From Microglena sp. YARC (Eukaryota > Chlorophyta > Chlorophyceae > Chlamydomonadales > Chlamydomonadaceae), in contig CM039466.1 of the NCBI GenBank assembly GCA_022414725.1, forward strand, positions 37,446,892-37,510,891: DNA of 64,000 bases, read 5' to 3'. The notes under the pieces are model-generated. The model was given only the letters and a program-made list of their open reading frames with translations. It did not search any database and had not been told where the DNA came from. Position numbers and translations under genes: made by a program. Below, piece after piece: positions 42,906 to 53,055 of this stretch. Position 1 is the stretch's first letter; each line of letters opens with the position of its first letter.

Positions 42906-45860
42906 GGGGCTGCATCCTGAAAAACCCTGGTATGTACGTGTACGCACTGCTGTTAATCAGAGGAGTGCTGAGGTGAGGAGACGCAGCAGCCTTCTTTGGC
43001 ATCGGAGGAGGGCTTGCAGGAGGGGCCGCCTACCAAATAAGTGCAGTGTTAAACCAGCGCTATTGGGCCTGAGAAGTCGTTTAAGAAAGAGACCAATCTG
43101 CTTTAAACTAGTACCTTATTAAACCGTTTCATTTGTTTTCTTTTTTTCTTTTTTTAGTTGTAAAAGGACTTTCACCTCGGGAGGTGGGTCTCCTGACACA
43201 AACCAGTACAAAATATGACACGAAATGCTGTTTTTAGCCGACTGAGCTGATTTCTCCTGGACAGTAGGTGGACTCGTAAAAGCTGAGGCATCTGTGCTGA
43301 ACTCAGGCCCCCCGTCGGTAATAAAACGATTGTTTGGGTTTCAGTTCATGAGTGCTTTTTTAGCTCTTCGTACTACGGTTCAGCAAGTCGTATCTTTAGC
43401 CTGTTTGGCCTACCCCTGGACTGTTACATGCATACTGTGCGTGAGGAGATGATCTGCATGCTGATAGGCGGCGGAATAGATCTCCATCTCAGGCACAGAT
43501 ACGAAGAATGCATGCACGAATATTCAGAATGGGAATGTTGGGAGCAAGACATACTAGCAGCAGGCCCAGTATAGCTGTTGGGCAGTAGTTGTGTGAGAGT
43601 AGCCATGCGGGTTTGGTTGGATGTAGATGTTCAGTGATTTTGCTGAGGATTTGGGGGTGCTAAATGGAGGAGTAGGAGGTGTGTAGGAATTAGTACTGCA
43701 TGCATGGAATCTGGCTGCCTGTAACATAAGAATGGGAATGGGAGACGAAGACGAATGAAGAAGGCGCAAAGGGATATAGGCAGAAGAAAGGCTGTCGTCG
43801 TCGTCGTACGAGTATGAGGACAGGAGCCGTGTTTGTCGAGATGGGGAAGAGTCAGTGAGGCCACGCCACCTGAGATCGATAGGTCGAGTCAAGAATTCGA
43901 CCAAGTCAAAAAGTCAATCCTGGCAGTTATCTACTTTTAGTTTCCTGTTTTCTCCCTCGCTAGTGAATGCCCTGGCTTCTCCTTTAGTCCACCTATATTC
44001 TATTAGCCTTGTGCTTTTTTTGCGAGCGGATCTCCCAGGCATTGGCTTACTGCCAACAGGGGGATCTCCGGGGAAAGACCACATGTTTTGTGCGTTTTCC
44101 GCCGCAGGTGCAGCCATTTTTTCCAGGCGGACATGGAACTGGAAGACGGTGAGCCCATAATTTGCTGGAGCGATGGAATCAAGTTCAAGTTGGCTAACAA
44201 ACCATTTAACAATCCAATACAACCTCCCCACCTCCCTCCCACTCATTCTTCACTGTCTGGCCTGCAAACTCTTATCTTGCAGCACCACCTGAGATACGTG
44301 TGCTGGGATGCCTGGTTTTCCGACAAGGGATCTGGGATGTCTGGTACATTTGGGCAAGTTATGTTCCTTATTTCGAGAAGGGGTCTGGTTTGTCTCGTAT
44401 ATCCTGTTCGGCGAGAAGCCATATTGCTGGCTGGAGCTATGTAACTAAGTTCAAGTACATCCTGTCAAGTTCTGCCCGTAGGCTTCTATCTGGTATATTC
44501 CAAAGACGGCAACCAGCCATAAATGCTGGAGCCACGTATCCAAGTTCAAGTTTAAGTTGAGGATCAGTAAATCAGTTCACCAGTGCTTGTTTCTTAAATA
44601 ACCTTCCTTTTTACGGAGGCTGAGCAAGCCCGCATGTCCCTATAGCTTATTTGGCTACCCCTGGGCAGAAAAATATATTATATAAACATGGGCAAGTTTA
44701 ACGATGTGGTGTACACATTAATTCGATATATAAACATCCACATCCTCTGGAGGCGCCTCTCATTAGTCAACCCGACAAGGCTAGGACTGGACTACCCTAC
44801 TGTTTGTCAGCTTTAGGGTGGTTCAAAATAATTTCACGTCTCAAACGCATCTCACATAGGCTTCATTACGTTGGAAAAGTACATATTGGCTGATGCGACG
44901 TGGGTCACAACACGTGTTTGTTTTGCTCACAAGAATAGCTTTTGATACCACTTGCGTCTGAAGATTGAAGTGCCCTTCAACAAAACCGGTCAGCGTCCAT
45001 CAAGCTGGCAAGAGTAGTATAAGACTACTCCTACCCGACTACTACACATTCAAGGGTAGTGGTGAATGTTCGTTTCGTTGAGGGTCGATATCTCCCTAAG
45101 TGCGCCTACTCTTTTGCAGGAGTGGCAATGCCATTCGAACCAAATCCTCGGTGTTGCTGGTTTGTGTCTGGAGACCCACCTCCTGGGGTGAAATACATTT
45201 AACAACTAAATAAATAAATCAGTCAACATCAATCAAGGTGTCCAGAAGACGTCCTGCGGCGGTACCAGCCAGCTTCTGGCGCCCAAACTTCCCTCTGCCT
45301 GGTTGTCTCCCAGCAGCTCTTAATGCCTACAACCAAGTGATAAGAACGGGTGGACTTGATCAAGGCAGAAATGGTGAGGGGAAGGTAGCCCTAACTAATG
45401 CTTAGGGGATTTAGGGGGTTTAGGGGTTCAGGTTTTGATTCAAAGGTTTAGTTTTTTTTGTGTATTTAGGGTTTAGGAGTTAGGGATCTAGGTGGGTATA
45501 GGGTTTATGTCAGGGGGGGCTAACTTACGTGGGGGCTACCTTCCCCCTACAGATAGAAGTGTAGGGATATCACTATCTGCACATTGTGGGCTATGCATAA
45601 AAAGTAAAGGAACAATAAAGAAAGAAAAAGAAAAATGCCAGAAAGGCTGAGATGTCTATTGCCAACCAATGCGAACAAAGAATAAAAAGATTCCAGGAGT
45701 TCCGAAACTAGTGTAGCCGGAGCTAGGCTATAGGGACATATCGAAAAGACAGACTCGAGATGTCAAGTTAGACTAGTAGCAGGCTATCCTGCTACAAGTA
45801 CGAGGTTATTTTATTTTTGCTTCCATTGCCTGCTAGAGCAGCTGCTACCAGTGCTACGCA
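42906..45860. other. no gene recognised; scattered repeats
   Basis: Family fragments: TTTCACCTCGGGAGGTGGG at 43165 (reverse 110-bp family), TTTGGCCTACCCCTGGACTG at 43405, and a full forward 110-bp copy at 45100-45205. Three related segments ending AAGTTCAAGT (about 44155, 44425, 44520) contain TGCTGG(A/C)G and may be edges of an unseen exon. A TTTAGGG-like patch lies at 45410-45520. The minus ORF at 43914-44246 has no recognisable domain. Confidence 0.5.
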
Positions 45861-45864
45861 TATC

Positions 45865-46010
45865 CAAAATTGAAAACATCAGTTACAGCTGGTAACAGTA
45901 ACAGTAACAGTAACAGTAACAGCACAAGCACCCTTCTCCTCACCTTGCTGCCTTGTGGACCGCCACCACCACCACCACCTCTTACCTCCATCCAAAACCA
46001 CCCCATGGCC
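45865..46010 (-). repeat. 3'-edge copy of LRR exon 5, with GTAACA repeat
   Basis: On the minus strand GGTCCACAAGGCAGCAAG then GTGAGG (about 45940-45962) copies the end of the exon at 46080 (GGTCCTCAAGGCAGCGAG then GTAGGT), keeping a donor. A second donor-like TGGAGGTAAGAGG precedes it. GTAACA hexamers follow at 45893-45923. Confidence 0.7.
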
Positions 46011-46079
46011 CTAGCTCTGGTGCCTGCTGCGTGTACCACCACCCCAGGCCACCACCACCACCACCAACCTCTCACCTAC

Positions 46080-46424
46080 CTCGCTGCCTTGAGGACCGCT
46101 CAAGATGAACTTCCTGGTCCACTCCATCATCGGATCCTCCGGAGCCGGCAGAACTGTCTCAAAATCTGAACTTGAACAGCCTATGTCCTCCCACGCAGAT
46201 TTCCCAACGAGACGCTCAAGCTCCCAGTCCAGAGGGGCGCTGATATCGAAGGGGCTCCACACAGCTCGAATTTGACTTGCCCCTGCCTTGCCCCCCCTGC
46301 TCCTGCCCCCGCCGTCCCCCTGCCCTGCTGTGCCCTGCCGTGTCCCCTGCCCCCCTGCCTCTGCCCCCCTGCCCCTGCCCTTCGGGACGGTGATGGCATC
46401 CATCCTGGCTGTGATTCGTGCAAA
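46080..46424 (-). CDS. LRR protein, exon 5 (C-terminal region, with in-frame Gly/Arg insert)
   Basis: Acceptor CTACTCACCATCAG, then FARITARMDAITVPKG. A Gly/Arg/Ala-rich stretch of about 30 residues is encoded by a GGCAGGGG-type minisatellite (46283-46380). Then come IRAVWSPFDISAPLDWELER, LVGKSAWEDIGCSSSDFETV and PMMEWTRKFILSGPQGSE, ending at donor GTAGGT. The unique parts have coding character (Trp, acidic helices), but I recognise no named domain. The link to exon 4 needs a 40-nt intron in phase 0, or a frameshift; both are plausible. The gene continues 3', since the exon ends in a donor. Confidence 0.5.
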
Positions 46425-46464
46425 CTGATGGTGAGTAGGAAATTGAGTGTGAAGCTGGCTGCAC

Positions 46465-46577
46465 CGGAGGGTTGAGCTGGATCTTGGGGTAGCGCCTCTG
46501 GATTAGGGCTTGGGCGGCTGGGGGCGCTGAGGGCCACACCAGCCATAGAAGGTTGCAGAAGCGTCCGGCTAAACCAC
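46465..46577 (-). CDS. LRR protein, exon 4
   Basis: Acceptor CTCGACTGTGCAG, two bases that complete a Ser codon with exon 3's last A, then GLAGRFCNLLWLVWPSAPPA and AQALIQRRYPKIQLNPP. The LxWLVWPxxPPA...RR-x-P-(K/R)-(I/V)-x-(L/V)-NPP pattern is what I associate with the end of RNI-type LRR domains in algal proteins. Exact phase agreement with exon 3 is the best support. The 3' end is uncertain: donor GTGCAG after NPP, or read-through in the same frame into SVCTNHSQDG. A 5'-edge copy lies upstream at 46648-46690 (CTCAACTGTGCAGGTGG). Confidence 0.6.
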
Positions 46578-46619
46578 CTGCACAGTCGAGGTAGCAAGGA
46601 TGAAGCTTTAGATTGTCTG

Positions 46620-47514
46620 TCTGTCTTTCTGCCTGTCTGCATGTACACCACCTGCACAGTTGAGGTAGCGAGGATAGCAGCTTTATATTGTCTGTCTGTC
46701 TGCCTGTCTGCATGTATGTCTGTGTCTGTCTGCATGTATGTCTGTGTCTGTCTGAATGTCTGTCTGTCTGCCTGTCTGCATGTATGTCTGTGTCTCTCTG
46801 CATGTATGTCTGTGTCTGTCTGAATGTCTGTCTGTCTGCCTGTCTGCATGTATGTCTGTGTCTGTCTGCATGTATGTCTGTGTCTGTCTGAATGTCTGTC
46901 TGTCTGCCTGTCTGCATGTATGTCTGTGTCTGTCTGCATGTATGTCTGTGTCTGTCTGAATGTCTGTCTGTCTGCCTGTCTGCATGTATGTCTGTGTCTG
47001 TCTGCATGTATGTCTGTGTCTGTCTGAATGTCTGTCTGTCTGCCTGTCTGCATGTATGTCTGTGTCTGTCTGCATGTATGTCTGTGTCTGTCTGTCTGTC
47101 TGTCTGTCTGTCTGCCTGTCTGCATGTGTGTCTGTGTCTGTCTGCATGCCTGTCTGTGTCTGTCTGAATGTCTGTCTGTCTGCCTGTCTGCATGTATGTC
47201 TGTGTCTGTCTGCATGTATGTCTGTGTCTGTCTGAATGTATGTCTGTGTCTGTCTGCATGTCTGTCTGTTTCTGTCTGCATGTATGTCTGTGTCTGTCTG
47301 TCTGTATGTCTGTGTCTGTATGCATGTCTGTCTGTGTCTGTCTGCATGTCTGTCTGTGTCTGTCTGCATGTCTGTCTGTGTCTGTCTGTGTCTGTCTGCA
47401 TGTCTGTCTGTGTCTGCCTGCATGTCTGTCTGCATGTCTGTCTGTGTCTGCATGTCTGTCTGTGTCTGTCTGCATGTATGTCTGTCTGTGTCTGTCTGTC
47501 TGTGTCTGTCTGCA

Positions 47515-47571
<57 letters not shown>

Positions 47572-47640
47572 GCATGTCTGTCTGCATGTCTGTCTGTGTC
47601 TGTCTGAATGTATGTATGTCAGTCCTCTATCAGTGCTCTT
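46620..47640. repeat. (TGTC/TGCC/TGCA)n microsatellite with a 68-bp higher-order unit
   Basis: GTCTGTCTGCATGTATGTCT and TGAATGTCTGTCTGTCTGCC alternate with a 68-bp period from about 46690 to 47090, then grade into simpler TGTC repeats. Repeat-derived ORFs ([18 protein letters not shown]) are artefacts. Confidence 0.95.
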
Positions 47641-49085
47641 GTTTCAGCTAATAGCTGCAGCTTCTATGTAGCTCCCCTGCCTGGCCACCTATCCAAACCT
47701 TACACAAGCTAGTGCATCTGAAGCTGCCATCATCAGTTTTCTAGCACTGCTGGAATCGTTGGGTGCAGTCTAGTGGCAGGCTTGGGGAGCTGCCTAGAAG
47801 CTGCATCTTGTAGCCGAAAAGAAAAGCTATGCCGTGTATGCTATGCCGTTCACCTTGAGCATGCTACCAAGCTATTAAAACAAAATAGACATGAGCGCTG
47901 CATCTTGTAGCCGAAAAGAAAAGCTATGCCGTGTATGCTATGCCGTTCACCTTGAGCATGCTACCAAGCTATTAAAACAAAATAGACATGAGCGCTGTGT
48001 CTTGTAGCCAAAAAGAAAAGCTATGCCTTGTATGCTATGCTGTTCACCTTGAGCATGCTACCAAGCTATTAAAACAAAATAGACATGAGCGCTGCGTCTT
48101 GTAGCCAAAAAGAAAAGCTATGCCTTGTATGCTATGCCGTTCACCCAGAGCATGCTACCAAAATATTAAAAGATAGATATGAGCGCATACTCTAGTCTTT
48201 CTTTTTTCCAGCTACGCATGGCAGCTTACAGTCAGCTCCACTAGCCAGCCACTGGGCCAATCGCAAAGATTTCAGCTGCATTGGTATGCTCGTTTGTGTT
48301 GGTGCTTCCAATCCGGGGTGAAAAACCCCAGTAGTACGTTGCACTGGCATGATGTGGCCACGGTGCATGCATCAGCGGTGATTCTTTTCAATGGGGTGGT
48401 CCTACGGTGACTTTAGCTAGCTCCGGCTTACGCTGTGGTGTCCTTAAAATCACGTCCTATGAGTAACTGTATTACACGGATGTAACAATTTCAATTTCAG
48501 CTGCATTGGTATGCTCGTCTGGAAGCTCGACAGCTTCCAGACACACTGGTTAGCTCCAATTATGGCCCAAGGACAGGGAAAGGGGACTGCCTAGAAACTG
48601 GTACACGCAGCCCCAAAACAAGATCAGTGCTATGTCTAAAGGCTGCTTCACCATCTGCGGGTTAGGTTAACATGGGCTGTACATGTATTTGAAAGCCTTT
48701 TATGTCTAGGGATCGGCAATATGATACCATATGATATCATGTCATCATATGATATCATCTGATATCATATGATGCCGGCGGTCTGACTAGGTAACTTTGG
48801 CCCGGGGCATCATATCATATGATATCATACTCATATGATTTTTGTATGATATCATATGATATCATATCACTCATATGATATCATACGAACTCATATGATT
48901 TTTGTATGATATCAAATGATATCATACTCATCTCTGGTCAACATCATATGATTTGCCGTTCCCTATTTATGGCAGCTTTCGGGCACATTAGCTAGATTCA
49001 GGTTTGCCCCAAGGAAATGGAAAGGGATCTTCCTAGAAGCTGCTTCGCATAGCCTAAAACATAAACAGTGGCATACTCAATAGAA
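47641..49085. other. repeat-rich intron of the LRR gene
   Basis: Four ~95-bp tandem units (47795-48180) with CTTGTAGCC(G/A)AAAAGAAAAG, CTATGCCGTGTATGCTATGC and GAGCATGCTACCAAGCTATT. The TTTCAA-tailed 95-bp repeat lies at 48403-48497 and hAT-B copy 4 at 48707-48965. TGCCTAGAA(G/A)CTG motifs recur at 47790, 48590 and 49030. No exon seen. Confidence 0.65.
48707..48965. mobile_element. hAT-B MITE copy 4 (expanded core)
   Basis: TAGGGATCGGCAATATGAT ... ATGATTTGCCGTTCCCTA ends. Flanks TTTATGTC (48699-48706) and TTTATGGC (48966-48973) match at 7 of 8. The core is enlarged by tandem ATCATATGATATCAT palindromes and a duplicated ~70-bp ACTCATATGATTTTTGTATG segment. Confidence 0.9.
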
Positions 49086-49615
49086 ATAGAGGGACTTGCC
49101 TCCTCCTTACTGTCTACCACCTCTTCTTGCTCTGTATGTAGTTCAAACCTATGGACCAGCAAGGTAACAGCCGTTCAAAAGATAGATGTAAGGGCACATT
49201 TACTAGCAGTATAGTGGCTTGCCTCCCCCTAACTGTCTACCACCTCTTCTTGCTCTGTATGTAGTTCAAACCTATGGACCAGCATGGTAACAGCCGTTCA
49301 AAAGATAGATGTAAGGGCACATTTACTAGCAGTATAGTGGCTTGCCTCCCCCTAACTGTCTACCACCTCTTCTTGCTCTGTGTGTAGTTCAACCATAAGG
49401 ACCAGCAACCTACCAGCCTGTCAAAAAATAGACGTGAGGGAACACTTATTAGCAGTACAGGGGCTTGCCTCCTCCCAACTGCCCACCAACTCTTCTGGCT
49501 TTGCATGTAGGTCAAACCTTGGACCCAACATTCTACCACCTCCTCTGAATGTTGCTGTATATTATACGTAGGGGCCAACAAGCTACCAGCATTTAAAAAC
49601 ATGGATTTGGAGGCA
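49086..49615 (-). repeat. array of 3'-edge copies of LRR exon 3, four copies
   Basis: About 120-bp units downstream of exon 3. Each carries AAGAAGAGGTGGTAGACAG or AAGAGTTGGTGGGCAG plus GAGG, matching the exon end (AGTCAGAAGACGTGGTGGAC) and reading TE(Q/S)EEVV(D/E)-type peptides. The units ending near 49199 and 49320 keep the donor GTAAAT; the unit near 49443 has lost it (ATAAGT). The farthest unit is the most decayed. Confidence 0.85.
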
Positions 49616-49622
49616 TACTTAC

Positions 49623-49833
49623 TCGCAGTAGAGGGTGTTGCCTCCTCCCAGCTGTCCACCACGTCTTCTGACTCTGTGTGCAGGTCTGGGAGCAATTCAG
49701 GAAGCAAGGATGCAAACAGCGCGTCAAAGCGTGCGTCCCCTCCTATACGGAGGAGCTTGAGGGAAGGGCATGCTGCTGCGATAGTGATGAGCGTGCGACG
49801 GCTGACGTTTGGGCAGGCGTGTATGTCCAAGGC
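49623..49833 (-). CDS. LRR protein, exon 3
   Basis: 70 codons plus one base: acceptor GCTGATCCTCAG, reading ALDIHACPNVSRRTLITIAA and ACPSLKLLRIGGDARFDALF, then LLPELLPDLHTESEDVVDSW. Donor GTAAGT, exit phase 1. L-(W)-A-L-D-I-x-x-C-x-x-(V/L)-S-x-x-x-L-x-x-(I/L)-A-x-x-CPxLKxL is a cysteine-containing (RNI/F-box type) leucine-rich repeat. These proteins form solenoids that bind other proteins, often as substrate adaptors, but no F-box was seen. 5'-edge copies lie upstream at 49880-50430 and 3' edges downstream. Confidence 0.8.
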
Positions 49834-49874
49834 CTGAGGATCAGCCGGTAAGAGAGAACATATATAAGCAGGGA

Positions 49875-50430
49875 AATGATGCTGCGAGAGTGATGAGCGT
49901 GCGACAGCTGACATCTCGGCAGGCGTGAATGTCCAAGGCCTGAGGATCAGCGGGGAGGAAGGATCAGCCTGGAGGAGAGAACATGGATACGCAGGGGCAT
50001 GGTGCTGCGATATTGACAAGAGTGTGGCGGCTCATGTTTGGGGAGGCATGGATGTCCAAGGCCTGAGGATCAGGGAGGATAACAAAAACTGGAAATTTAA
50101 ACATCCAAGAATTGTCACAATGACCTCTAAGGACATGCCACGGTGGGATTAAGGGAACTGGATCGTAAGTATGCAGTGGTCGAGCCGACATGGCATCTAG
50201 ATTCCAGTTACTGTGCTGGTCGAGGACCCTCCGGACGGGCCCAAGCGCACTCAAGGGGGCTCGAACCCCGCACCTGCTGCGATCTTTCTCCAGGGTTGCT
50301 CTGCCACTGAGCCATTCGGTTCGGATAGATGATCAGGGACTATATGGTAGTTAAGAAGGGGTGAGGTGCTGCTGTAGTGATGGGGGCGCAGCGGCTGATG
50401 TTTGGGGGGCATGGATGTCCAAGGCAAATG
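49875..50430 (-). repeat. array of 5'-edge copies of LRR exon 3, three copies, with SINE fragment
   Basis: Copies at about 49880-49955 (ALDIHACRDVSCRTLITLAA), 50000-50075 (ALDIHASPNMSRHTLVNIAA) and 50375-50430 (LDIHAPQTSAAAP-type, decayed). The first two are preceded by CTGATCCTCAG or CCTGATCCTCAG, so they keep acceptor and frame. SINE copy 4 sits between the second and third. Confidence 0.85.
50195..50335 (-). mobile_element. tRNA-like SINE copy 4 (head only)
   Basis: Minus strand: TGGCTCAGTGGCAGAGCAAC (box A) and GGTTCGAGCCCCC (box B), then AGTGCGCTTGGGCCCGTCC. The family body is not continued clearly, so it is a truncated or divergent copy. Confidence 0.65.
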
Positions 50431-50610
50431 ACAGAGCTCCTTGAACGAATGTGGCGGGTTCGAATCACTATGGGTGCGCTTTAGTGTTCGCGGTTGCTGT
50501 CAACAGCCATGGTAGCTTTGTTCAGGTAAAGTCACAGCCCGTTCCCTACCGCCGCAAGACGGGGCTCCCTTAATGCCACGCCCCACCAGGTGTTATCATT
50601 ACTTTTGTAA
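50425..50610 (+). mobile_element. tRNA-derived SINE copy 5
   Basis: Lacks the first part of box A but has GGTTCGAATCACTATGGGTG, GGTTGCTGTCAACAGCCATG, GTAGCTTTGTTCAGGTAAAG and CACCAGGTGTTATCATTACT. Confidence 0.8.
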
Positions 50611-50614
50611 ACAC

Positions 50615-50990
50615 AACTGTCACTTACCCACAAGTTTCTCATCCTTGTGAAGCATGAGACGACTACAATGTATACTACCACAGTATCGCTTTGCACTCCT
50701 ATAAGGCACCACAGCTGGACACCAGGGTACTTTCATTGACCAAATTGATCAGCGCTTAAAGCACACAAACGTCAAATTGGTCAGCTCTTAGTAGTGCAAA
50801 ATGCGCAAAAACTGCGCGCTGCGCCCACAGGGGTTTGAAAAAGTGTGCGAAACGCGCAGTGGGGCTCAAAAAGGCAGCGCGCCAGCGAGCAAAAGCGCGC
50901 GCTTTGAAGTACCCTGCTGGACACCAAGATGACTCGAACACATGATACTCAGTAGCTACACACAACTGCCACTCGGCCACAAGTTATTCA
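50615..50990 (-). repeat. 3'-edge copies of LRR exon 2, with hAT-A MITE between them
   Basis: Copies of the exon end (GATGAGTAGCTTGTGG then GTGAGT in the true exon) occur at about 50940-50985 (GATGAATAACTTGTGG then CCGAGT, donor lost) and 50620-50650 (GATGAGAAACTTGTGG then GTAAGT, donor kept). hAT-A copy 3 separates them. Confidence 0.75.
50723..50916. mobile_element. hAT-A MITE copy 3 with perfect 8-bp target duplication
   Basis: CAGGGTACTT ... AAGTACCCTG ends flanked by CTGGACAC on both sides (50715-50722 and 50917-50924). This identifies the family as hAT-type by terminus and target-site length. No transposase. Confidence 0.95.
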
Positions 50991-51011
50991 TCTGACACAA
51001 CTGCCACTCAC

Positions 51012-51147
51012 CCACAAGCTACTCATCCCTGTAAAACATTTGCGCATGGCCTTATCTGTCAGCAACGTAGCTCCTCCAAGGTGTAGAACAGTCCATCGGT
51101 CATCCGCTAGTGCCGCCAGTGCAGAGTCAGTTAATTCACCCCTGGCC
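51012..51147 (-). CDS. LRR protein, exon 2
   Basis: 136 nt: acceptor ATCCTCTTCAG, one base completing Arg from exon 1, then ARGELTDSALAALADDRWTV, LHLGGATLLTDKAMRKCFTG and MSSLW, donor GTGAGT, phase 0 out. LTDSALAAL, then LxLGG, then LTDKAMRKC is the typical RNI leucine-rich repeat with its LTD turn. Six or so 5'-edge copies lie upstream (51240-51890), several still open and with acceptor, so alternative or mutually exclusive splicing is conceivable. Confidence 0.8.
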
Positions 51148-51164
51148 CTGAAGAGGATGTGTGT

Positions 51165-51170
51165 GTGTGT

Positions 51171-51201
<31 letters not shown>

Positions 51202-52400
51202 TAGGTCTGGGTGTGCATGTGCGTGTAGGTGTGCGTGTGGTAAAACATTTGCGCATGGCCTTGTCTGACAGCAACATAGCTCCTCCAAGGTCTAGAACAT
51301 TCCATCAACCATCCGCTAGTCCCACCAGTGCAGAGTCAGTTAATTCATCCCGGGCCCTGTTGAGGATGCGTGGGTGTGCGTGTGGGTGTAGGTATGGGTG
51401 TAGGCATGGGTATGGGTGTAGAACATTCCATCGGCCATCCGCTAGTCCCACCAGTGCAGAGTCAGTTAATTCATCCCGGGCCCTGTTGAGGATGCGTGGG
51501 TGTGCGTGTGGGTGTAGGTATGGGTGTAGGTATGGGTATGGGTGTAGAATATTCCATCGGCCATCCGCTAGTCCCACCAGTACAGAGTCAGTTAATTCAT
51601 CCCAGGCCCTGTTGAGGATGCGTGGGTGTGCGTGTGGGTGTAGGTATGGGTGTAGGTATGGGTATGGGTGTAGAACAGTCCGTCGGTCATTTGCTGTACC
51701 GCTAGTGCCGCCAGTGCAGAGTCAGTTAATTCACCCCGGGCTCTGTTGAGGATGTGTGGGTGTGAATGTGGATGTGGGTGTGGGTGTAGGTATGGGTATG
51801 GGTGTAGAACAGTCCGTCGGTCATCCGCTAGTGCCGCCAGTGCAGAGACAATTAATTCACCCCGGGCCCTGACGAGGATGTGTGGGTGCGGGTGTGGGTG
51901 TGGGTGTAGGGTTGGGTGTGGGTGCAGGTATGGGAATGTGTATGGGAATGTGTATGGGTGTGGGTGTAGGTATGGGTATGGGTGTAGGTGTGGGTGTGGG
52001 TGTGTGTATGTGTGTGGGTGTAGGTATGGGTATGGGTGTGGTTGAAGGTATGGGTGTAGGTGTATGGGTGGGTGTGGGCCTTGGTGTACGTGTGGGTGTA
52101 GGTGTGGGTGTGGGTGTGGGTATGGGTGTGGGTGTAGGTGTAGGTATGGGTATGGTTGTAGGTGTGGGTGTAGGTGCAGGTGGGTATGTGTATGTGTATG
52201 AGTGTCGGTGTAGGTGTGGGTATGGGTGTGGGTGTGGGTATGGGTGTGTGTGTATGTGTATGTGTGTGTATGTGTAGTTGTGGGTATGGTCATGGGTGTG
52301 GGTATGTGTGTGTGTGTATGTATGGGTATGGGTATGGGTGTGGGTGTAGGCATACCTGTGGGTGTAGTTATAGGTATGGGTGTAGGTGTGGGCATGATGG
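51165..52400 (-). repeat. array of 5'-edge copies of LRR exon 2 in GGGTGT(A/G)-rich intron
   Basis: Copies start at about 51355, 51485, 51607, 51737 and 51875 (minus strand), each with (A/G)ACAGGGCC or CTCAACAGGGC acceptor context. They read ELTDSALVGLADGRWNVL or ELTDSALAAL. The 51240-51355 copy extends to the LTDKAMRKCF segment. From 51890 to 52400 only GGTGTGGGTATGGGTG-type intron repeats remain. The array therefore runs from exon-bearing units to pure intron satellite. Confidence 0.85.
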
Positions 52401-52404
52401 GCCT

Positions 52405-53045
52405 ATCATCACACACACCCGTAGCTCACCTTGCTATGAGTAATCAAAAGGCCTTGATGTCAGGAGGTTTGAACACTAGGTACTGCCCAGCCTGCTCCAC
52501 GCACCCACCCATGCACCCATCATCACACACACCTGCTGCTCACCATGCTATGAGTAATAAACAGGCCTTGGTGACAATAAGCAAGCATGCCAGGCACTGT
52601 CCAACCAGCTACACAAAGTCCGTCACATGCACCCATCATCACACACACACCTAGCTCACCTTGCTATGAGTAATTAACAGGCCTTGATGTCAATTGGCAA
52701 GCATACCAGGTACCCACCCATGCACCCATCATCACACACACACCCGTAGCTCACCTTGCTATGAGTAATAAACAGGCCTTGGTGACAATAGGCAAGCATG
52801 CCAGGTATCCACCCATCATCACACATACCCTTTGGGTTCAGTTCATCAATATTTTTTCTTTTTTTTAAAGCCCTTCGTACCACAGTTGGGCTAGTCCCTT
52901 TAGCCTATTTGGCCTACCCCTGGACTGTAGCATACATACTCACACCCATACCCTTAGCGTACCTTGCTATGGGCAATAAACAGGCCTTGATGTCAGGAGA
53001 CAAGCATACCAGGTACCCACCCATGCATCCATTATCACACACTCC
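52405..53045 (-). repeat. array of 3'-edge copies of LRR exon 1, five copies
   Basis: Each unit has the minus-strand exon end (GCCTGTTTATTACTCATAGC then AAG) followed by GTGAGC(T) at about 52425, 52657 and 52750; changed donors or exon ends occur at 52540 and 52962. Units encode DIKACLLL(I)-type peptides. A TTTGGCCTACCCCTGGACTG retroposon end interrupts the array at 52855-52930. Confidence 0.85.
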
Positions 53046-53055
53046 CGTAGCTCAC

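Noticed and set aside
43914..44246. 110-codon minus ORF as a gene
   Set aside because: No domain, no clear splice context, and the surrounding sequence contains three copies of an AAGTTCAAGT-ended repeat; left as unassigned.
46181..47587. DRQTDRQT repeat ORFs and their Cys/Val-rich plus-strand counterparts
   Set aside because: Translation of a TGTC-type microsatellite in every frame.
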